Source of the DNA: Corynespora cassiicola
Taxonomy: Eukaryota; Ascomycota; Dothideomycetes; Pleosporales; Corynesporascaceae
NCBI GenBank assembly: GCA_022059125.1
Contig: JAEUWY010000016.1
Location: 682,001-746,000, forward strand
DNA: 64,000 bases
Direction of reading: 5' to 3'
The translations under genes and the position numbers were made by a program. Below, piece by piece: positions 62,926 to 64,000 of this stretch (position 1 is its first letter; each line of letters begins with the position of its first letter). The notes beneath the pieces are model-generated. The model saw only the letters and a list, made by a program, of their open reading frames with translations. It was not told the origin of the DNA and did no database searches.

Positions 62926-64000
62926 TCATATCAGCTCCAAATCCCCACTCCACACCCAACCCTTAATCGCGCTCCACCGCACAACCCACACATCACCCCT
63001 CTTCATCTCGAACCTTTTATCCGTACCCTCAATCTCCAGTTCACCCACATCTCTCAGCACACGCACAAAGACCGCAGCATCCTCGTCAGGCTTATCAATC
63101 ATGCTGATCCCGCCCGTAGTATCATCCAGCTTCTGCAGACTAGCGGGAAACTGCGAGAGGAAAGAGGCAGAGTAGTGCTGGGATAGCAGGGCTTGGTGCG
63201 AGGTCAGATACTGGTACTCTGAGGGTGAAAGCAGCGGAGGCCGCGTGGAGTCGGGGTCGATGGAGGCTTCGTGTTCGGAGGCGACGTGGAGTGGGTGCGC
63301 GTCGATCTGGATACCGTGGGTCAGCTGGGGTGAGTCGGTGAATCCGAGAGATGGGATGAAAGGGCGGTAGAGTAACAGCAAGGAATGAGCGATAGAATGG
63401 AATGGAATAGGAGGTGGCGAGGAAGCCAGCTGGTAGCATGGCTCGCAGCAAGTAGCACGCAGCCACGATGGTTGGAAGCGCACGCACGTACCTTTTTTAT
63501 CCGGGCGCGGAGAAAGCTGCGGACGAGAAATTTGAAGCGCTCGAGCTCCGTTTGGATGACGATGAGCTTGAAGTTCGTCTTGGGGTCCATGTTCCCCGTT
63601 TGCTCCTCGACGAGCTCGATCTGCACAAAGTAAAAGAAGATGGTCGTCAGTCAAAACAGTCCGTCAACGCAGCGTTCGCCAACCAAACTCGCCATCCAGC
63701 ACCAAGCACATACTTCGCCCCGCCACCGCCCTGACCTTGTCCCGAAGAACAGACATCGTCACTTCGCCAACCGTGGTCCCCCTCCGGTTCTCGAACTCCT
63801 CACCGCCCCACGCACCCTCTTTTTCTCCCCAGTCCGCGTGACGTCCCCCTCCCCTGAGAGATTGTCAGGGCGTCAAACACCCAGCCCCCACCAGATCGCC
63901 AAAGGAGTGCTACAGCCTATAATATCCTACGCAAGCTTGCAACTCACCTGACGTCTGATGCGCTCGAACACGCGATCCATGAGCAGCTCCGGCCACGCCA
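62926..64000 (-). CDS. SLD5: GINS complex subunit Sld5 (5' end beyond window)
   Basis: Partial: exons 64000-63948 (open at the right edge), 63620-63492 and 63306-62926. The readable part is [17 protein letters not shown], then [43 protein letters not shown], then [10 protein letters not shown] and [13 protein letters not shown]. The first two match the helical core of the GINS Sld5 A-domain; the last exon holds the B-domain ([23 protein letters not shown]). GINS joins Cdc45 and Mcm2-7 as the replicative helicase. The introns (327 and 185 nt) are longer than most here. The N-terminal exon lies outside the window. Confidence 0.9.

Overview
The window looks like a gene-dense stretch of a filamentous ascomycete genome (Pezizomycotina, most likely Dothideomycetes). 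Evidence: almost all introns are short (46-120 nt) with GT-AG borders and CTAAC/CTGAC-like branch sites. There are single-copy eukaryotic housekeeping genes (MSH2, RFA1, SLD5, UTP18, IST1, HEM14, NAB2), and families typical of these fungi: a CFEM/Pth11-like receptor, a 2EXR (F-box-like) protein and several P450s. The species call is inference; the family calls rest on translated exons joined here by hand.

Layout. 1-10.9 kb: a Pro/Gly-rich CYSTM protein, a multi-spanning membrane protein, an SR splicing factor divergent from the poly(A)-RNA-binding protein NAB2, then protoporphyrinogen oxidase (HEM14). 11-24 kb: sparser, AT-richer DNA with genes of unknown or accessory type (a small membrane protein, a conserved two-exon protein, a CxxC protein, a 2EXR protein, a membrane-anchored kinase-like protein). 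22.5-35.5 kb: accessory block with two receptor-like seven-helix proteins and two cytochrome P450s, arranged receptor(-)/P450(+) and P450(+)/receptor(+), plus a single-pass membrane protein and a weak ORF between. 35.8-51 kb: IST1, MSH2, UTP18, a mucin-like single-pass surface protein and a two-finger CCCH protein with a very GC-rich leader. 51-56.9 kb: no gene recognised; about 3.2 kb of this is strongly AT-rich. 56.9-64 kb: tRNA-Ser(AGA), a quinone oxidoreductase, RFA1 divergent from a dienelactone hydrolase, and the 3' part of SLD5 running off the right end.

How the genes fit together. MSH2, RFA1 and SLD5 serve DNA repair and replication; the RFA1 upstream region carries two perfect ACGCGT (MCB) boxes. 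SR protein and NAB2, transcribed head to head, both act on nuclear mRNA. The two P450/receptor pairs have no PKS, NRPS or terpene synthase beside them in this window, so they are not called a biosynthetic cluster. No clearly new multi-gene system was found. The best leads are a hidden signal-anchor exon in front of the kinase-like gene, an in-frame stop-free intron in NAB2, a repeated 16-bp promoter word containing TCACGTGA, and the doubled receptor/P450 arrangement.
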